From Propionimicrobium sp. PCR01-08-3 (lineage in GTDB: Bacteria; Actinomycetota; Actinomycetes; Propionibacteriales; Propionibacteriaceae), in assembly GCF_030286045.1 (NCBI RefSeq), contig NZ_CP127390.1:1240001-1304000 (forward strand): a stretch of 64,000 nt of DNA, written 5' to 3'. A program made the translations under genes and the position numbers. Of the stretch, positions 24,940-35,508 are shown piece by piece; the stretch's first letter is position 1; each line of letters opens with the position of its first letter. The notes beneath the pieces are model-generated. The model searched no databases and was not told the origin of the DNA. It worked only from the letters and a program-made list of their open reading frames with translations.

Positions 24940-24985
24940 CACGCACTGGGCCGCGTCCGTATGCGGTGCCGAGACAGGAGTGCAG

Positions 24986-27900
24986 ATGACCTCGTTTAGT
25001 TCAGCACCCGCCAGGCAGGGCCTTTACGATCCGGCCTACGAACACGACGCGTGTGGCTTGGCCTTTGTCGCCAAGCTTGACGGCGCACCCACCCACGGCA
25101 TAGTGCTCGATGGTTTGACGGCTTTGGCCAACCTCGACCACCGCGGCGCGACCGGCGCCGACGAGGCCGCCGGCGACGGCGCGGGCATCCTGGTCCAGAT
25201 TCCGGACGCCTTCTTCCGCGACGAGGTCGACTTCCTGCTGCCCGAGCCGGGCGAGTATGCGGTCGGCATGGCATACCTGCCTGAAGACGAAGCCGAACGC
25301 GACATGGCGATGATCTCCATCGAGAAGATCGCCCTGGAGGAGCGTCTCAAGGTGCACGGCTGGCGAGACGTGCCGGTCCGAACCGACACCCTGAGCCCCA
25401 TCTCGCTCGGCGTGATGCCGCACATGGCGCTACTTTTCGTCTCCGATCGCAGCCACGCCGCAGGCATCGATCTCGACCGTCAGGTGTATCCGCTGCGCCG
25501 CCGTGCCCGCTTCGAGGCAGGCGTCTACTTCTCGTCGCTGTCGGCCAGGACGCTGGTATACAAGGGCATGCTGACCACCTCCCAGCTTTCCGAGGTGTAC
25601 CCCGACCTCACCGATGAGCGTTTCGCCTCCGCGCTGGCGCTGGTGCATTCGCGCTTCTCGACCAACACTTTCCCGTCGTGGCCGCTGGCGCACCCCTACC
25701 GGATGATCGCGCACAACGGTGAGATCAACACGGTCAAGGGCAACCGCAACTGGATGCGGGCCCGCGAATCGCTGCTGTCGTCCGCGCTGATCCCCGGCGA
25801 CCTGGAGCGGCTGTTCCCGATCTGCGACGCCCAGGATTCGGACTCCGCGTCCTTCGACCAGGTACTCGAACTGCTGCACCTGGGTGGTCGCTCGCTGCCG
25901 CATGCGGTGATGATGATGGTGCCCGAGGCCTGGCAGCACAACGACGACCTGCCGCAGGCTCACCGCGATTTCTTCGACTATCACGCCTGCCTGATGGAGC
26001 CCTGGGACGGCCCGGCTTGCATCTGTTTCACCGACGGCTCGCTGATCGGCGCCACGCTCGACCGCAATGGGCTTCGTCCCGCCCGCTACTGGGTGACCGG
26101 TGACAAGGTGATCTTCGCCTCCGAGGCGGGCGTGCTCGATGTACCGGCGTCCGAGGTCAAACAGAAGGGCCGTCTGACGCCGGGCCGGATGCTGCTCGTC
26201 GACCTGGCCGGTCACCGGTTGATCGATGACCGCGAGATCAAGGATCAGTTGGCCGCCGAACACCCCTACGGCGAGTGGCTCCAGCAGGGCCGCGTGTTCT
26301 TGGACGATCTGCCCGAGCGCACCCACATCGTGCACGGCTCCAGTTCGGTAGCCCGCCGCCAGCAGGTCTTCGGCTACTCGCACGAAGACCTCACGATGAT
26401 CGTCGCGCCGATGGCCAACAGCGGTTCGGAGCCGCTGGGGTCGATGGGCACCGACACTCCGCTGCCGGTGCTGTCAGACAAGCCACGGCCGCTCTTCGAC
26501 TACTTCAGTCAGCTTTTCGCCCAGGTCACGAACCCGCCGCTGGACGCGATCCGCGAGGAACTGGTCACGTCTCTCGAGGTGCGCTCCGGTCCGCAGGGCA
26601 ATCTGCTGGAGCCGGACGCAGAATCGGCCAACCAGCTGGTGCTGAGCTCGCCGATCATCGATTCGGAGCAGCTGTCGAAGATCGTCCATCTGGGGGAGCG
26701 CGCCGACGATCCGAACGGGCTGACCCGGGTGATCAGCTGCCTGTACGACGCCGCCGGCGGCCCGGACGCGCTGCGTGAGCGGCTGGCCGAGATGCGCGAT
26801 GAGATCACCGAGGCCGTTGACCAGGGTGCGTTGTACATCGTGCTCAGCGACCGGCACTCCAACGATTCCCGCGCGCCGATTCCGTCGCTGCTGTCGACAG
26901 CGAATATGCACCACCACCTGGTGAAGCTGAAGAAGCGCGCCAATATCGGGCTGTTCGTCGAGGCCGGCGACGTGCGCGAGGTGCACCATGTGGCGCTGCT
27001 GACCGGCTACGGCGCGGCTGCCATCAACCCATACCTGCTCTTCGAGTCGGCCGAAGACCTGGCCCGCCGCGAGCAGCTGGTCACCGTCACCCCGGAGACT
27101 GCGATCCGCAACGTGATCAGCGCCCTGGAGCACGGCCTGCTCAAGGTGATGAGCAAGATGGGCGTCTCGACGATGGCCTCCTATGGAGGTGCCGAGATTT
27201 TCGAGGCGGTCGGCCTGAATGCCGAGTTCATGGCCGAGTTCTTCCCGGGCACCAGCTCGCGGATCGAAGGCATCGGCCTGGACGAGATCGCCCGCGACGT
27301 GGCCGTGCATCACCGCAACGCCTACCCGGCGACCAACGCGCTGCCGCACCGCACGCTGATCACCGGCGGCCAATACAAGTGGCGCCGCGAAGGCGAGCAG
27401 CACCTGTTCGATCCCGAAAGCGTCTTCCGGCTGCAATACGCCACCCGCACCGGACGCTACGACGTCTTCAAGCGCTACTCGGCCAGGGTGGACGACCGGT
27501 CGTCCAGGCTGATGACATTGCGCGCCCTGCTGGACCTGAAGCCCGCGGCCGAGCCCATCGACATCGACGAGGTCGAACCGGTATCGGAGATCGTCAAGCG
27601 CTTCAGCACCGGCGCCATGAGCTACGGCTCGATCAGCCAGGAAGCCCACGAAACCCTGGCCATCGCGATGAACCGGCTCGGTGCGCGCTCGAACACCGGC
27701 GAGGGCGGCGAAGATCCGGAACGGTTGCACGACCCGGAGCGCTGCTCGGCGATCAAGCAGGTCGCCTCCGGCAGGTTCGGCGTGACCTCCGAATACCTGA
27801 GCTATGCCCGCGATCTGCAGATCAAGATGGCTCAGGGCGCCAAGCCCGGCGAGGGCGGCCAGCTGCCCGGCCCGAAGGTCTATCCGTGGATCGCCCGCAC

Positions 27901-29509
27901 CAGGCATTCGACTCCCGGCATCGGGCTGATCAGCCCGCCGCCGCACCACGACATCTACTCGATCGAGGATCTCAAGCAGCTGATTCACGACCTGAAGTGC
28001 GCCAACCCGAGCGCTCGGGTGCACGTCAAGCTGGTGTCCGAGATCGGGGTTGGCACGGTGGCGGCAGGCGTCAGCAAGGCCAAGGCCGACGTGGTGCTGA
28101 TCTCCGGCCATGACGGCGGAACCGGCGCCGCCTCGCTCACCTCGATCAAGCACGCCGGCGGTCCGTGGGAGCTCGGCCTGGCCGAGACCCAGCAGACGCT
28201 GCTGCTCAACGGGCTGCGTGATCGCATCGTCGTGCAGTGTGACGGCCAGCTGAAGACCGGACGCGATGTCATCGTCGCCGCCCTGCTGGGCGCCGAGGAG
28301 TTCGGTTTCGCGACCACCGCGCTGGTCACTACCGGCTGCATCCTGATGAGGGTCTGCCACAAGGACACCTGTCCGGTGGGTGTGGCGACCCAGAATCCGG
28401 AGCTGCGCGCGAAGTTCGAAGGCAAACCCGAGTACGTGATCAACTTCATGGAGTTCATCGCCCAGGAGGTGCGGGAATATCTGGCGATGCTCGGCTTCCG
28501 CACCCTCGAGGCGGCGGTCGGACGCGTCGACAAGCTGGAGACCCGTAAGGCCGTCGAGCACTACAAGGCGAAGGGACTCGACCTATCGCCGGTGCTGCAT
28601 CAGGTCGAGGTTCCTGAGGGAACCGTGCGACACCACCGCATCGCGCAGGATCACGAACTGGACAAGTCGATCGACGTCGAGATGATCCAGATCGCCCGGC
28701 CTGCACTGGCCACCGGTGAGCCGGTGGCCGCTGTGCTGCCGATCAGCAACATCCGGCGCACCGTCGGCACTACGCTCGGTCACGAGGTCACCATGGCGAC
28801 CGAAGGCCGAGGCCTTCCCGACGACACCATCCGCTTCGAATTCATCGGCACGGCGGGGCAGAGCTTCGGGGCATTCTTGCCCAGGGGTGTCAGCCTGCTG
28901 CTGACCGGTGACGCCAACGACTACCTGGCCAAGGGGCTGTCCGGTGGCAAGGTGGCGGTTCGGGCCGATCCGGCGTCCACCTTTGATGCCGGCACTCAGA
29001 TTATCGCCGGAAACGTGATCGGCTACGGTGCCACCTCGGGTGAGATCTTGCTGAACGGGGTGGTGGGCGAGCGGTTCTGCGTCCGCAACTCGGGTGCCAC
29101 GGCCGTGGTCGAGGGCGTGGGCGACCACGGTCTCGAATACATGACCGGCGGCGAGGCGTTGATCATCGGCTCTACCGGACGCAACCTGGCGGCCGGCATG
29201 TCCGGCGGCACGGCCTGGGTGCTCGACATGCGTCCTGAGGTGCTGAACGGCGAATACGTGGACGCGGTGCCGATGACCGAGGCCGACATAGAACGGGTCG
29301 TCGAACTGTTGAAGCGGCATCTGGAGGTGACCGGTTCGAAGCGGGCGTCCGAATTGCTCGATATGCCCCGGGCACAGCTGGCCGCCCGGTTCACCAAACT
29401 CGAGCCTCGCGACTTTGCCCGCGTGATGCGCGTACAGGCCGAAGCCACCGCCGAGGGCCTGCCCATAACGAAAGTGACCGATCGCATGATGGAGGCTGCT
29501 CGTGGCTGA
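24986..29509 (+). CDS. gltB: glutamate synthase large subunit
   Basis: NADPH-dependent GOGAT alpha subunit: transfers the glutamine amide to 2-oxoglutarate, giving two glutamates. 1507 residues. A short propeptide precedes the class II amidotransferase nucleophile Cys23 ([11 protein letters not shown]), so the N-terminus is processed. The amidotransferase domain spans about 23-430, the central domain about 470-770, the FMN synthase domain about 800-1180, and the glycine-rich beta-helix the C-terminal 250 residues. The 3Fe-4S cysteines are in [15 protein letters not shown] near 1118-1132. Start ATG 24986 is 5 bases after AGGAG; a GTG at 24980 overlaps that site. Eight-base overlap with gltD. 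Confidence 0.98.
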   Translation: MTSFSSAPARQGLYDPAYEHDACGLAFVAKLDGAPTHGIVLDGLTALANLDHRGATGADEAAGDGAGILVQIPDAFFRDEVDFLLPEPGEYAVGMAYLPEDEAERDMAMISIEKIALEERLKVHGWRDVPVRTDTLSPISLGVMPHMALLFVSDRSHAAGIDLDRQVYPLRRRARFEAGVYFSSLSARTLVYKGMLTTSQLSEVYPDLTDERFASALALVHSRFSTNTFPSWPLAHPYRMIAHNGEINTVKGNRNWMRARESLLSSALIPGDLERLFPICDAQDSDSASFDQVLELLHLGGRSLPHAVMMMVPEAWQHNDDLPQAHRDFFDYHACLMEPWDGPACICFTDGSLIGATLDRNGLRPARYWVTGDKVIFASEAGVLDVPASEVKQKGRLTPGRMLLVDLAGHRLIDDREIKDQLAAEHPYGEWLQQGRVFLDDLPERTHIVHGSSSVARRQQVFGYSHEDLTMIVAPMANSGSEPLGSMGTDTPLPVLSDKPRPLFDYFSQLFAQVTNPPLDAIREELVTSLEVRSGPQGNLLEPDAESANQLVLSSPIIDSEQLSKIVHLGERADDPNGLTRVISCLYDAAGGPDALRERLAEMRDEITEAVDQGALYIVLSDRHSNDSRAPIPSLLSTANMHHHLVKLKKRANIGLFVEAGDVREVHHVALLTGYGAAAINPYLLFESAEDLARREQLVTVTPETAIRNVISALEHGLLKVMSKMGVSTMASYGGAEIFEAVGLNAEFMAEFFPGTSSRIEGIGLDEIARDVAVHHRNAYPATNALPHRTLITGGQYKWRREGEQHLFDPESVFRLQYATRTGRYDVFKRYSARVDDRSSRLMTLRALLDLKPAAEPIDIDEVEPVSEIVKRFSTGAMSYGSISQEAHETLAIAMNRLGARSNTGEGGEDPERLHDPERCSAIKQVASGRFGVTSEYLSYARDLQIKMAQGAKPGEGGQLPGPKVYPWIARTRHSTPGIGLISPPPHHDIYSIEDLKQLIHDLKCANPSARVHVKLVSEIGVGTVAAGVSKAKADVVLISGHDGGTGAASLTSIKHAGGPWELGLAETQQTLLLNGLRDRIVVQCDGQLKTGRDVIVAALLGAEEFGFATTALVTTGCILMRVCHKDTCPVGVATQNPELRAKFEGKPEYVINFMEFIAQEVREYLAMLGFRTLEAAVGRVDKLETRKAVEHYKAKGLDLSPVLHQVEVPEGTVRHHRIAQDHELDKSIDVEMIQIARPALATGEPVAAVLPISNIRRTVGTTLGHEVTMATEGRGLPDDTIRFEFIGTAGQSFGAFLPRGVSLLLTGDANDYLAKGLSGGKVAVRADPASTFDAGTQIIAGNVIGYGATSGEILLNGVVGERFCVRNSGATAVVEGVGDHGLEYMTGGEALIIGSTGRNLAAGMSGGTAWVLDMRPEVLNGEYVDAVPMTEADIERVVELLKRHLEVTGSKRASELLDMPRAQLAARFTKLEPRDFARVMRVQAEATAEGLPITKVTDRMMEAARG

Positions 29510-30965
29510 TCCGACTGGATTCATGACGACTCCCCGCGAGGTCGCCGCCCGGCGTCCCGTGGAGCAGCGCGTCGAGGACTGGAACGAGGTGTACCCGGGC
29601 ACCCCGGGTATCTCTCTGCTGCCGATCATCGTCAAGCAGGCCGGACGTTGTATGGATTGCGGCATCCCGTTCTGCCACAGTGGGTGCCCGCTGGGCAACC
29701 TGATTCCGGAATGGAACGATCTGCTGTGGCGCGACGAGTGGCAGGACGCGCTGGAACGGCTGCATGCCACCAACAACTTCCCGGAATTCACCGGCCGGCT
29801 GTGCCCGGCTCCCTGCGAGACGGCCTGCGTGGAGGGCATCAACCGCGACCCGGTGACCATCAAGAACGTCGAGGTCGCGCTGATCGACAAGGGCTGGGCC
29901 GACCGCCGCGTCACCCCGCAGCCACCGAACTGGCACACCCTGAAGACGGTCGCCGTGGTTGGCTCCGGGCCGTCGGGCCTGGCTGTCGCGCAGCAGCTCA
30001 CCAGGGCCGGCCACACGGTGGTCGTCTACGAGCGGGCCGACGCCATCGGCGGGCTGCTGCGCTATGGCATCCCCAACTTCAAGATGGAGAAGTCGGTTCT
30101 CGATCGCAGGCTCAAGCAGATGGTCTTGGAGGGCACCACCTTCAAACCGTCGACCAGGATCGGTGACGACATCACCGGCGAGCAACTGCTGGAGCGGTTC
30201 GACGCGATCGTGCTGGCCATCGGCTCCACCAGACCCCGCGGGCTGAGCGCCCCGGGCAGTGATCTGGGCGGTATCCACCAGGCGATGGAGTTTCTCACCC
30301 AGGCAACCAAGGCGCTGAACGACGAGGTGCCTGGCCAGATCACGGCCGAGGGCAAGGACGTCATCGTCATCGGTGGTGGCGACACCTCGAATGACTGCCT
30401 CGGCACGGCGCTTCGCCAAGGAGCCCGTTCGGTGACGCAACTGGAGATCATGCCGCATCCGCCGGCCGATCGTCCCGACTCGCAGCCGTGGCCGACCTAC
30501 CCGATGATCTTTCGGATTGCCTCGGCAAACGAAGAGGGCGGCGAGCGGCTGTATTCGGTCAACACCACCGAGTTCCTCGGCGAGAACGGCCAGGTCTCGG
30601 GCCTGCGCATCACCGAGGTCGGCGGGCCGCAGACCAAGTTCGCCCCCATTGAGGGCACCGAGCGGATCATCCCGGCGCAGCTGGTGCTGTTCGCGATGGG
30701 CTTCCTCGGCCCGGAAACCGACGGTGTGGTGTCGCAGCTGGGTGTCGAGCTGGACGAGCGCGGCAACATCTCCCGCGACGGCAACTACCAGACCAGCATT
30801 CCCGGCGTGTTTGCGTGCGGTGATGCCGGCAGGGGCCAGTCGCTGATCGTCTGGGCGATCGCCGAGGGACGCGGTTGTGCCAACGGGGTGGACGCGTTCC
30901 TGACCGGTGAGGACAGCATCCTGCCCCGTCCGATCAACCCCAGTGATCGGCAGATGCTGGCATAA
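29502..30965 (+). CDS. gltD: glutamate synthase small subunit
   Basis: FAD and NADPH-binding beta subunit that feeds electrons to GltB. 487 residues. The N-terminal Fe-S domain has [22 protein letters not shown] and [15 protein letters not shown]. The FAD-binding motif is [17 protein letters not shown] near residue 150; the NADPH site is [15 protein letters not shown] near 290; the C-terminal FAD contact is [19 protein letters not shown]. The GTG start overlaps gltB by eight bases, preceded by GGAGG. The operon ends here, followed by a stem-loop repeat and a terminator-like hairpin. Confidence 0.97.
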   Translation: MADPTGFMTTPREVAARRPVEQRVEDWNEVYPGTPGISLLPIIVKQAGRCMDCGIPFCHSGCPLGNLIPEWNDLLWRDEWQDALERLHATNNFPEFTGRLCPAPCETACVEGINRDPVTIKNVEVALIDKGWADRRVTPQPPNWHTLKTVAVVGSGPSGLAVAQQLTRAGHTVVVYERADAIGGLLRYGIPNFKMEKSVLDRRLKQMVLEGTTFKPSTRIGDDITGEQLLERFDAIVLAIGSTRPRGLSAPGSDLGGIHQAMEFLTQATKALNDEVPGQITAEGKDVIVIGGGDTSNDCLGTALRQGARSVTQLEIMPHPPADRPDSQPWPTYPMIFRIASANEEGGERLYSVNTTEFLGENGQVSGLRITEVGGPQTKFAPIEGTERIIPAQLVLFAMGFLGPETDGVVSQLGVELDERGNISRDGNYQTSIPGVFACGDAGRGQSLIVWAIAEGRGCANGVDAFLTGEDSILPRPINPSDRQMLA

Positions 30966-30987
30966 CAGACGCGGTCGGCCCAGGAAC

Positions 30988-31038
30988 GTGGGGTGCCGTC
31001 GCAAACCGAGAACAGAGGTTCGCTTCCCGGCACCCCAC
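30988..31038. repeat. dispersed stem-loop repeat, copy 3
   Basis: Perfect 11-base arms GTGGGGTGCCG and CGGCACCCCAC. The right half (GAGGTTCGCTTCCCGGC) matches copies 1 and 4. It is 23 bases after the gltD stop, so it may also act as terminator. Confidence 0.6.
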
Positions 31039-31059
31039 TTCACCTGGTCCTCAGCCAGG

Positions 31060-31129
31060 CAAACCAACAAGGATGGCTTGTCGGTTGGTTTGAGTTCCGC
31101 AAAGCGAGCCTATTGGTTCGAGCGAACTC
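31060..31129. terminator. hairpins between convergent gltD and fuconate dehydratase genes
   Basis: CAAACCAAC (31060-31068) pairs with GTTGGTTTG (31084-31092), with AAG/CTT inside. A second pair, GAGTTC/GAACTC (31092-31097, 31124-31129), reaches into the stop codon of the convergent gene. Bidirectional termination is likely. Confidence 0.55.
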
Positions 31130-32444
31130 AGCGGACCGACGCCCAGTAACTGCCGTCCGGGAAGCTGAACTCGTCGATGGCGGCCTGGGTCATCTCTGTG
31201 TTGTATCCCGGGTCGCCGGTGACCTGGTAGCGTCCGTTCGCGACCTTCACCGGATGGACGAAGTACTCGTGCAGGGAGTCGACGTACTCGGTCAGACGGC
31301 CCTCGTAGCTGCCGGAGACCGCGACGTAGTCGAGCATCGACATGTGATGTACCATCTCGCACAGCCCGACCCCGCCGGCGTGCGGGCAGACGGGCACCTC
31401 GAAGTGGGCAGCCAACAGCAGCACCGCGAGGATCTCGTTGACCGAGGCGAGCCGGCCGGCATCGATCTGACAGTAGTCCATGGCGCCGGCCTCGAGGAAC
31501 TGCTTGAACATCACCCGGTTGTGGCAGTGCTCGCCAGTGGCGACACCTATCGGGGCGACTGCATCCCTGACCTTGCGGTGGCCGAGGACGTCGTCGGGGC
31601 TGGTGGGCTCCTCGATCCACTTCAGGTCGAATTGCTTGAGCGCGTTGACCCAGCGGATGGCGGTGGGAACATCCCAGATCTGGTTGGCGTCAATCATCAG
31701 CGGACGATGGGCCCCGATGGCTTCCCGGGCCTTCGTGCAGCGTCGGATGTCGTCATCCAGGTTCGCGCCGACCTTCAACTTGACGGCGGTGAAGCCGAGT
31801 TGTTCCTGCTCGGCGATGATGCGCAGCATCTTCTCGTCCGAATAGCCCAGCCAACCCGCAGCGGTGGTGTACGCGGGGTATCCGGCCGCCTCCAGGTCGG
31901 CGATCCGCTCCGCCTTGCCGGCCTCGGCTTGCTGAAGAATCTCCAGGGCGCGCTCCCTGGGCAGCACATCGGCCAAATAGCGGAGGTCTGCAATATCGAC
32001 CAGCTGCTCGGGAGTCATCTCGGCGAGCAGCCGCCAAACCGGCTTGCCGGCGAGCCGTCCCGCCAGATCCCAGACGGCATTCATGACCGCCGATAGCGCG
32101 AGATGAACCACGCCCTTCTCCGGGCCGAGCCAGCGCATCTGGGAGTCGGACGCGAGATGCAGATAGATGCCACCCATATCGGCGGCCATCTGGTCGACGT
32201 CGCAGCCCACGAGCCGATTGCCGTATTCCTGTGCCGCCGCGCAGACGATGTCATTGCCGCGGCCGATGGTGAAGGTGAGACCGTATCCCGTCAGCTGATG
32301 GCCCCGAGCGTCGGTGCCGTCGGTGTGGATCACCACATAACTGGCCGAATAGTCGGCGTCCGGATTCATCGCGTCGGATCCAGACGCGTCCAGTGACGTG
32401 GGGAAGCGAAGGTCGATGGTCTCGACCGAAGTGATGGTGGCCAT
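31128..32444 (-). CDS. L-fuconate dehydratase (enolase superfamily)
   Basis: 438-residue member of the mandelate racemase subgroup of the enolase superfamily. The catalytic layout is intact: AVKLKVG with Lys (residue about 220), DANQ and IEEP for the Mg ligands, GVATGEHCHNR with the third Glu, and CPHAGGVG with the catalytic His. The combination ATGEHCHNRVMFKQFL with length around 440 is the signature of L-fuconate dehydratase, which turns L-fuconate into 2-keto-3-deoxy-L-fuconate. Related sugar acids may also be accepted. The ATG at 32444 follows AGGAAG by 5 bases; a longer in-frame start is rejected. Upstream on the same strand is an MDR oxidoreductase, but no fucose dehydrogenase or lactonase is adjacent. 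Confidence 0.85.
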   Translation of the reverse strand: MATITSVETIDLRFPTSLDASGSDAMNPDADYSASYVVIHTDGTDARGHQLTGYGLTFTIGRGNDIVCAAAQEYGNRLVGCDVDQMAADMGGIYLHLASDSQMRWLGPEKGVVHLALSAVMNAVWDLAGRLAGKPVWRLLAEMTPEQLVDIADLRYLADVLPRERALEILQQAEAGKAERIADLEAAGYPAYTTAAGWLGYSDEKMLRIIAEQEQLGFTAVKLKVGANLDDDIRRCTKAREAIGAHRPLMIDANQIWDVPTAIRWVNALKQFDLKWIEEPTSPDDVLGHRKVRDAVAPIGVATGEHCHNRVMFKQFLEAGAMDYCQIDAGRLASVNEILAVLLLAAHFEVPVCPHAGGVGLCEMVHHMSMLDYVAVSGSYEGRLTEYVDSLHEYFVHPVKVANGRYQVTGDPGYNTEMTQAAIDEFSFPDGSYWASVR

Positions 32445-32546
32445 GGTTCTTCCTGTCATAGGTCGCTGCATTGAGACGGACGAGAGGGCGTGTCCCGGGC
32501 AACGAAGGTCAGGTCCATTGCCCGATCACATGAAACGAGTGGACGA

Positions 32547-33512
32547 TCAGTAGGTGAAGGCGATCTTGCCGAAGATCTCGCCGGCTTCCATCCGGGCGAA
32601 TGCCCGGCGGGCCTGGGCCAGCGGCAGCTCTTGATCGATCACCGGCGTGATGCCGGCAGTCTGCACGAAGCTGGCGAGGTTGCGCAGATCGTCGATCGAC
32701 CCGGAGGTCGAGCCGTGCACCCGTAGTTCGCGGAAGAAGATCTTGGTCAGTTCGGTCTTTTCCGGTTCGCCGGTGGTGGCCCCGCAAGTCACCAGGGTGC
32801 CGCCCGAACGCAGCACGTTGATCGAATGGCTCCAGGTGGCCTTGCCGACATTGTCGATCACCGCATCGACCTTTTCGGGAAGTCTGGCACCGGACTCGAA
32901 TGCCTGCTCCGCGCCCAGACCGAGAGCCCGCATCCGGCGGTGTTCGTCACGGCTGCTTGCCCAGACCCTGATGCCAGCCGCCGCGGCCAGCTGGATGGCT
33001 GCCGAGTTGACGCCGCCGCCTGCGCCCTGGATGAGCACCAGGTCGCCCGGCCGCAGCCCTGCCTGGACGAACAGCATCCGGTAGGCGGTCAGCATCGTCA
33101 GCGAACAGCAGGCCGCCGTCGTCCAGCTCATTTCTGCGGGCTTGGGAACCAGATTGAAGGTGGGCACCAGAACCGTGGACGCGAAGGTTCCGTCGAAGTT
33201 CTCCGACAACATGGAGCGCTTGGGATCGAGCGGCGCAGGCCCGCTCCAGCCGGGGCTGGTGACCACATTGTGAATGATCACCTCGTTGCCGAACTCATCG
33301 ATCCCGGCACCGTCACAGCCGAGGATCCGGGGTAGCTGTTCCCGCCTCAAACCGACGCCCTTCAGCGACCACAGATCGTGCCGGTTGAGGGTGCTGGCCC
33401 GCATCGTGACCTTCGTCCAGCCCGGCTTGGCGTCCGGCTCGGGCCTTTCGCTGATCTGCAAACCGCCCAGGGGATCGGCGGAAGAAAAGGACACTGCGCT
33501 GACTGCCAACAT
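32547..33512 (-). CDS. MDR-family NAD(P)-dependent oxidoreductase (zinc-less, quinone-oxidoreductase-like)
   Basis: 321-residue medium-chain dehydrogenase/reductase. The N-terminal catalytic domain (about 1-125) includes STLNRHDLWSLKG and LGCDGAGI, but lacks the GHE zinc motif. The nucleotide-binding domain has LVLIQGAGGGVNSAAIQLA near 150. Such proteins reduce enones or quinones; a sugar or aldehyde dehydrogenase role in the neighbouring fuconate pathway is possible but unproved. The ATG at 33512 lies 7 bases after TAGCGT, a TANNNT element, so the transcript may be leaderless. The gap to the fuconate dehydratase gene is 102 bases, so cotranscription is plausible. Divergent from the EIIC-like gene. 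Confidence 0.8.
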   Translation of the reverse strand: MLAVSAVSFSSADPLGGLQISERPEPDAKPGWTKVTMRASTLNRHDLWSLKGVGLRREQLPRILGCDGAGIDEFGNEVIIHNVVTSPGWSGPAPLDPKRSMLSENFDGTFASTVLVPTFNLVPKPAEMSWTTAACCSLTMLTAYRMLFVQAGLRPGDLVLIQGAGGGVNSAAIQLAAAAGIRVWASSRDEHRRMRALGLGAEQAFESGARLPEKVDAVIDNVGKATWSHSINVLRSGGTLVTCGATTGEPEKTELTKIFFRELRVHGSTSGSIDDLRNLASFVQTAGITPVIDQELPLAQARRAFARMEAGEIFGKIAFTY

Positions 33513-33747
33513 GGTTCCCACGCTAGAGGATTTCGGCACGGCCGGCGATCGGTGCGTCCACCAGACGGTCAGAGATCCGGTGGGCAGTCCCGGACGGGCA
33601 CGCTATCTGCGGAAGCGTCGTTCGGATACGGGCCTGACGGCACCGAGACCGGTAGCGGCGATCACCGGTTCTGGTCGAACCTGAATCCGCAGCGAACGCA
33701 CATCGGGCGACAACCGGTGGATCTGGGTGAAAGCTGATGGGAGAAGC

Positions 33748-35328
33748 ATGGAAGCCGGAAAGCGGCGTGTTGTCATTCTCGGGAGCAGCGGCGGAAATCT
33801 TCGCTCTCAAGGTGGCGATGAGCCCGCCAAGCTGTTGACCGAGATCGTCAAGCAACTGGAGGCCGCGGGCATGGAGGTAGCCGGTGCCCAATTCGTTTCG
33901 GCCGCCCAGCCGATGGACCATGCCACCGACCAAACCCAGGCTGCACTGTGGAGTCTCGACGACTCACGTGCCCCGGTCATCACCGCTGAAGGCGTCCTCG
34001 GCGAGATCAACATCGCAGCCCGGCGGGCCGACGCCGACCTCGCCCGCCAAGTCGCGGAGGCACAGATCGACGGATTGGTGCTGGTCAGTGCCGACCCCGG
34101 TGACACCAACAAACTGACGGTTCAGGCCGCGGCGGCCCAAGGCCTTCCAGCGGCCGGCACCGGGGGCACCTCAATCGCCGGTGCGCAGGCGGCAGGGCTG
34201 AATCTGGTGGCCGTATCGGGGACGATCGGTTCGACGAACCGCACCCGCGCGGTGTCTTATGCGTCCGGATTGGCAAAGTACTGGAAGCTCAAGTACCGGC
34301 CGTCGCTGGGCACCGCCCAGGCAGCGGGCGGACAAGGTGAATCGCCGTGGCGGCGGATCAGTATCCGTGGCTCGATCGTTCCGGCGATTCCGGCCTTCAT
34401 CGCGATGGCGCTGGTGCTCGCAGTGTCGAAGATCCCCGGGATGGACGGCCTCACGCCCGCCTTCGACGCTCTGATCGCAGGCATCCCGATCGTCGTCGCT
34501 ATCGTCGCGGCCCGCAAGGTCTCGGGCATGGACGAGATCGGTGCCGTGGCCGGTGCGGTGGCGGGCATCCTCGCGGTCAACGGTGGGGTGATCGGCGGAC
34601 TGCTCGGCGGTCTGATGGCGGGCATCCTGGTCTATTACCTGATGAGCAAGACGCTCGCCTGGGGGTGGCCGGTCACCACGGCCAACATCGTGTCGGGTGG
34701 TCTTGCAGGCCTCGCATCGGGGCTGGTCATCTTCTTTCTGCTCGCTCCCTTCACGAGTTGGCTCGGCGAGGCCGTGAAGAACGGCATCGAGGCCGCCGTC
34801 GGGTTCAGTCCGCTGCTGGCGGGCGCCATCGCCGGGCTGATCATCTGGCCGGCCATCATGTTCGGCATCTATCACTCGGTGATCCTGCCGCTGGTGCTGG
34901 TCGAGATGAGCGAAAAGGGGCACTCCTTCTTCGGCGCTGTCGACATGGTGGGGCTGGTGATGGTCAGCCTCGGCATCACGCTGGCCAATATCGTGCGGCC
35001 ACGCAGCTCGGGCGAGCGGGCGCTGGCGGCCTCGGGGGCCTCCATCAACTTCTTCTTCGGCACCTTCGTCGAGGCGGCATACCCCTTCATGTTCGCCGAC
35101 CGCAAGGTGCTGGGTTCCGCGCTGGCGGCGGCGACCGTCGGGGGAGCTCTGGTGGGGCTGACCGGCTCGGAGGCGACCGCCTATCTGCCGGCCTTCGTGG
35201 CGCCGTTCGTCTCCACCAATGCCTGGGGGCTGGTGCTCTCGATGGTCGTCGCAGCGGGACTGGCTTTTACGCTCACGCTGTTGTCGAACATCGCGGCGCT
35301 GCACAAACAAGAACCTGCCGCCGCCTGA
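33748..35328 (+). CDS. EIIC-like membrane protein with N-terminal alpha/beta domain
   Basis: 526-residue two-part protein. Residues 1-170 form a soluble alpha/beta domain I do not recognise, with Gly-rich turns ILGSSGGNLRSQGGDEPAKL and GTGGTSIAGAQ. Residues about 205-520 hold nine or ten hydrophobic spans, with IPAFIAMALVL, MFGIYHSVILPLVLVEM and SINFFFGTFVEAAYPFMF; this resembles the PTS EIIC_2 (fructose-like) permease family. No EIIA histidine or EIIB cysteine domain is visible here or in adjacent genes. It could import a sugar or sugar acid for the divergent fuconate locus. Start chosen at ATG 33748, with GGGAG just upstream. EIIC family is probable; the fusion partner is undefined. Confidence 0.6.
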   Translation: MEAGKRRVVILGSSGGNLRSQGGDEPAKLLTEIVKQLEAAGMEVAGAQFVSAAQPMDHATDQTQAALWSLDDSRAPVITAEGVLGEINIAARRADADLARQVAEAQIDGLVLVSADPGDTNKLTVQAAAAQGLPAAGTGGTSIAGAQAAGLNLVAVSGTIGSTNRTRAVSYASGLAKYWKLKYRPSLGTAQAAGGQGESPWRRISIRGSIVPAIPAFIAMALVLAVSKIPGMDGLTPAFDALIAGIPIVVAIVAARKVSGMDEIGAVAGAVAGILAVNGGVIGGLLGGLMAGILVYYLMSKTLAWGWPVTTANIVSGGLAGLASGLVIFFLLAPFTSWLGEAVKNGIEAAVGFSPLLAGAIAGLIIWPAIMFGIYHSVILPLVLVEMSEKGHSFFGAVDMVGLVMVSLGITLANIVRPRSSGERALAASGASINFFFGTFVEAAYPFMFADRKVLGSALAAATVGGALVGLTGSEATAYLPAFVAPFVSTNAWGLVLSMVVAAGLAFTLTLLSNIAALHKQEPAAA

Positions 35329-35508
35329 ACCGGAGGTCATGCTGATACCGTCAGCCCACCGACGTTGTCAAACTCGATCCGGTGGCCCTGGGCGATCCGA
35401 CGAAAGGCGTTCTTCGCTGACCGCTGAGCCCCCGACGTGCCTGCTATGTGAGCCCGTCCTCCAGGGGTAGGGTGATGCAGTCGCACGTTACGTAGGAGGG
35501 CCCAGGTC

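Noticed and set aside
26474-28561. 695-codon open frame antisense to gltB
   Set aside because: Shadow of gltB codon bias; no recognisable domain.
33513-33747. Possible small gene between the MDR and EIIC-like genes
   Set aside because: Open frames are present, but none has a ribosome site or recognisable sequence; treated as a divergent promoter region.
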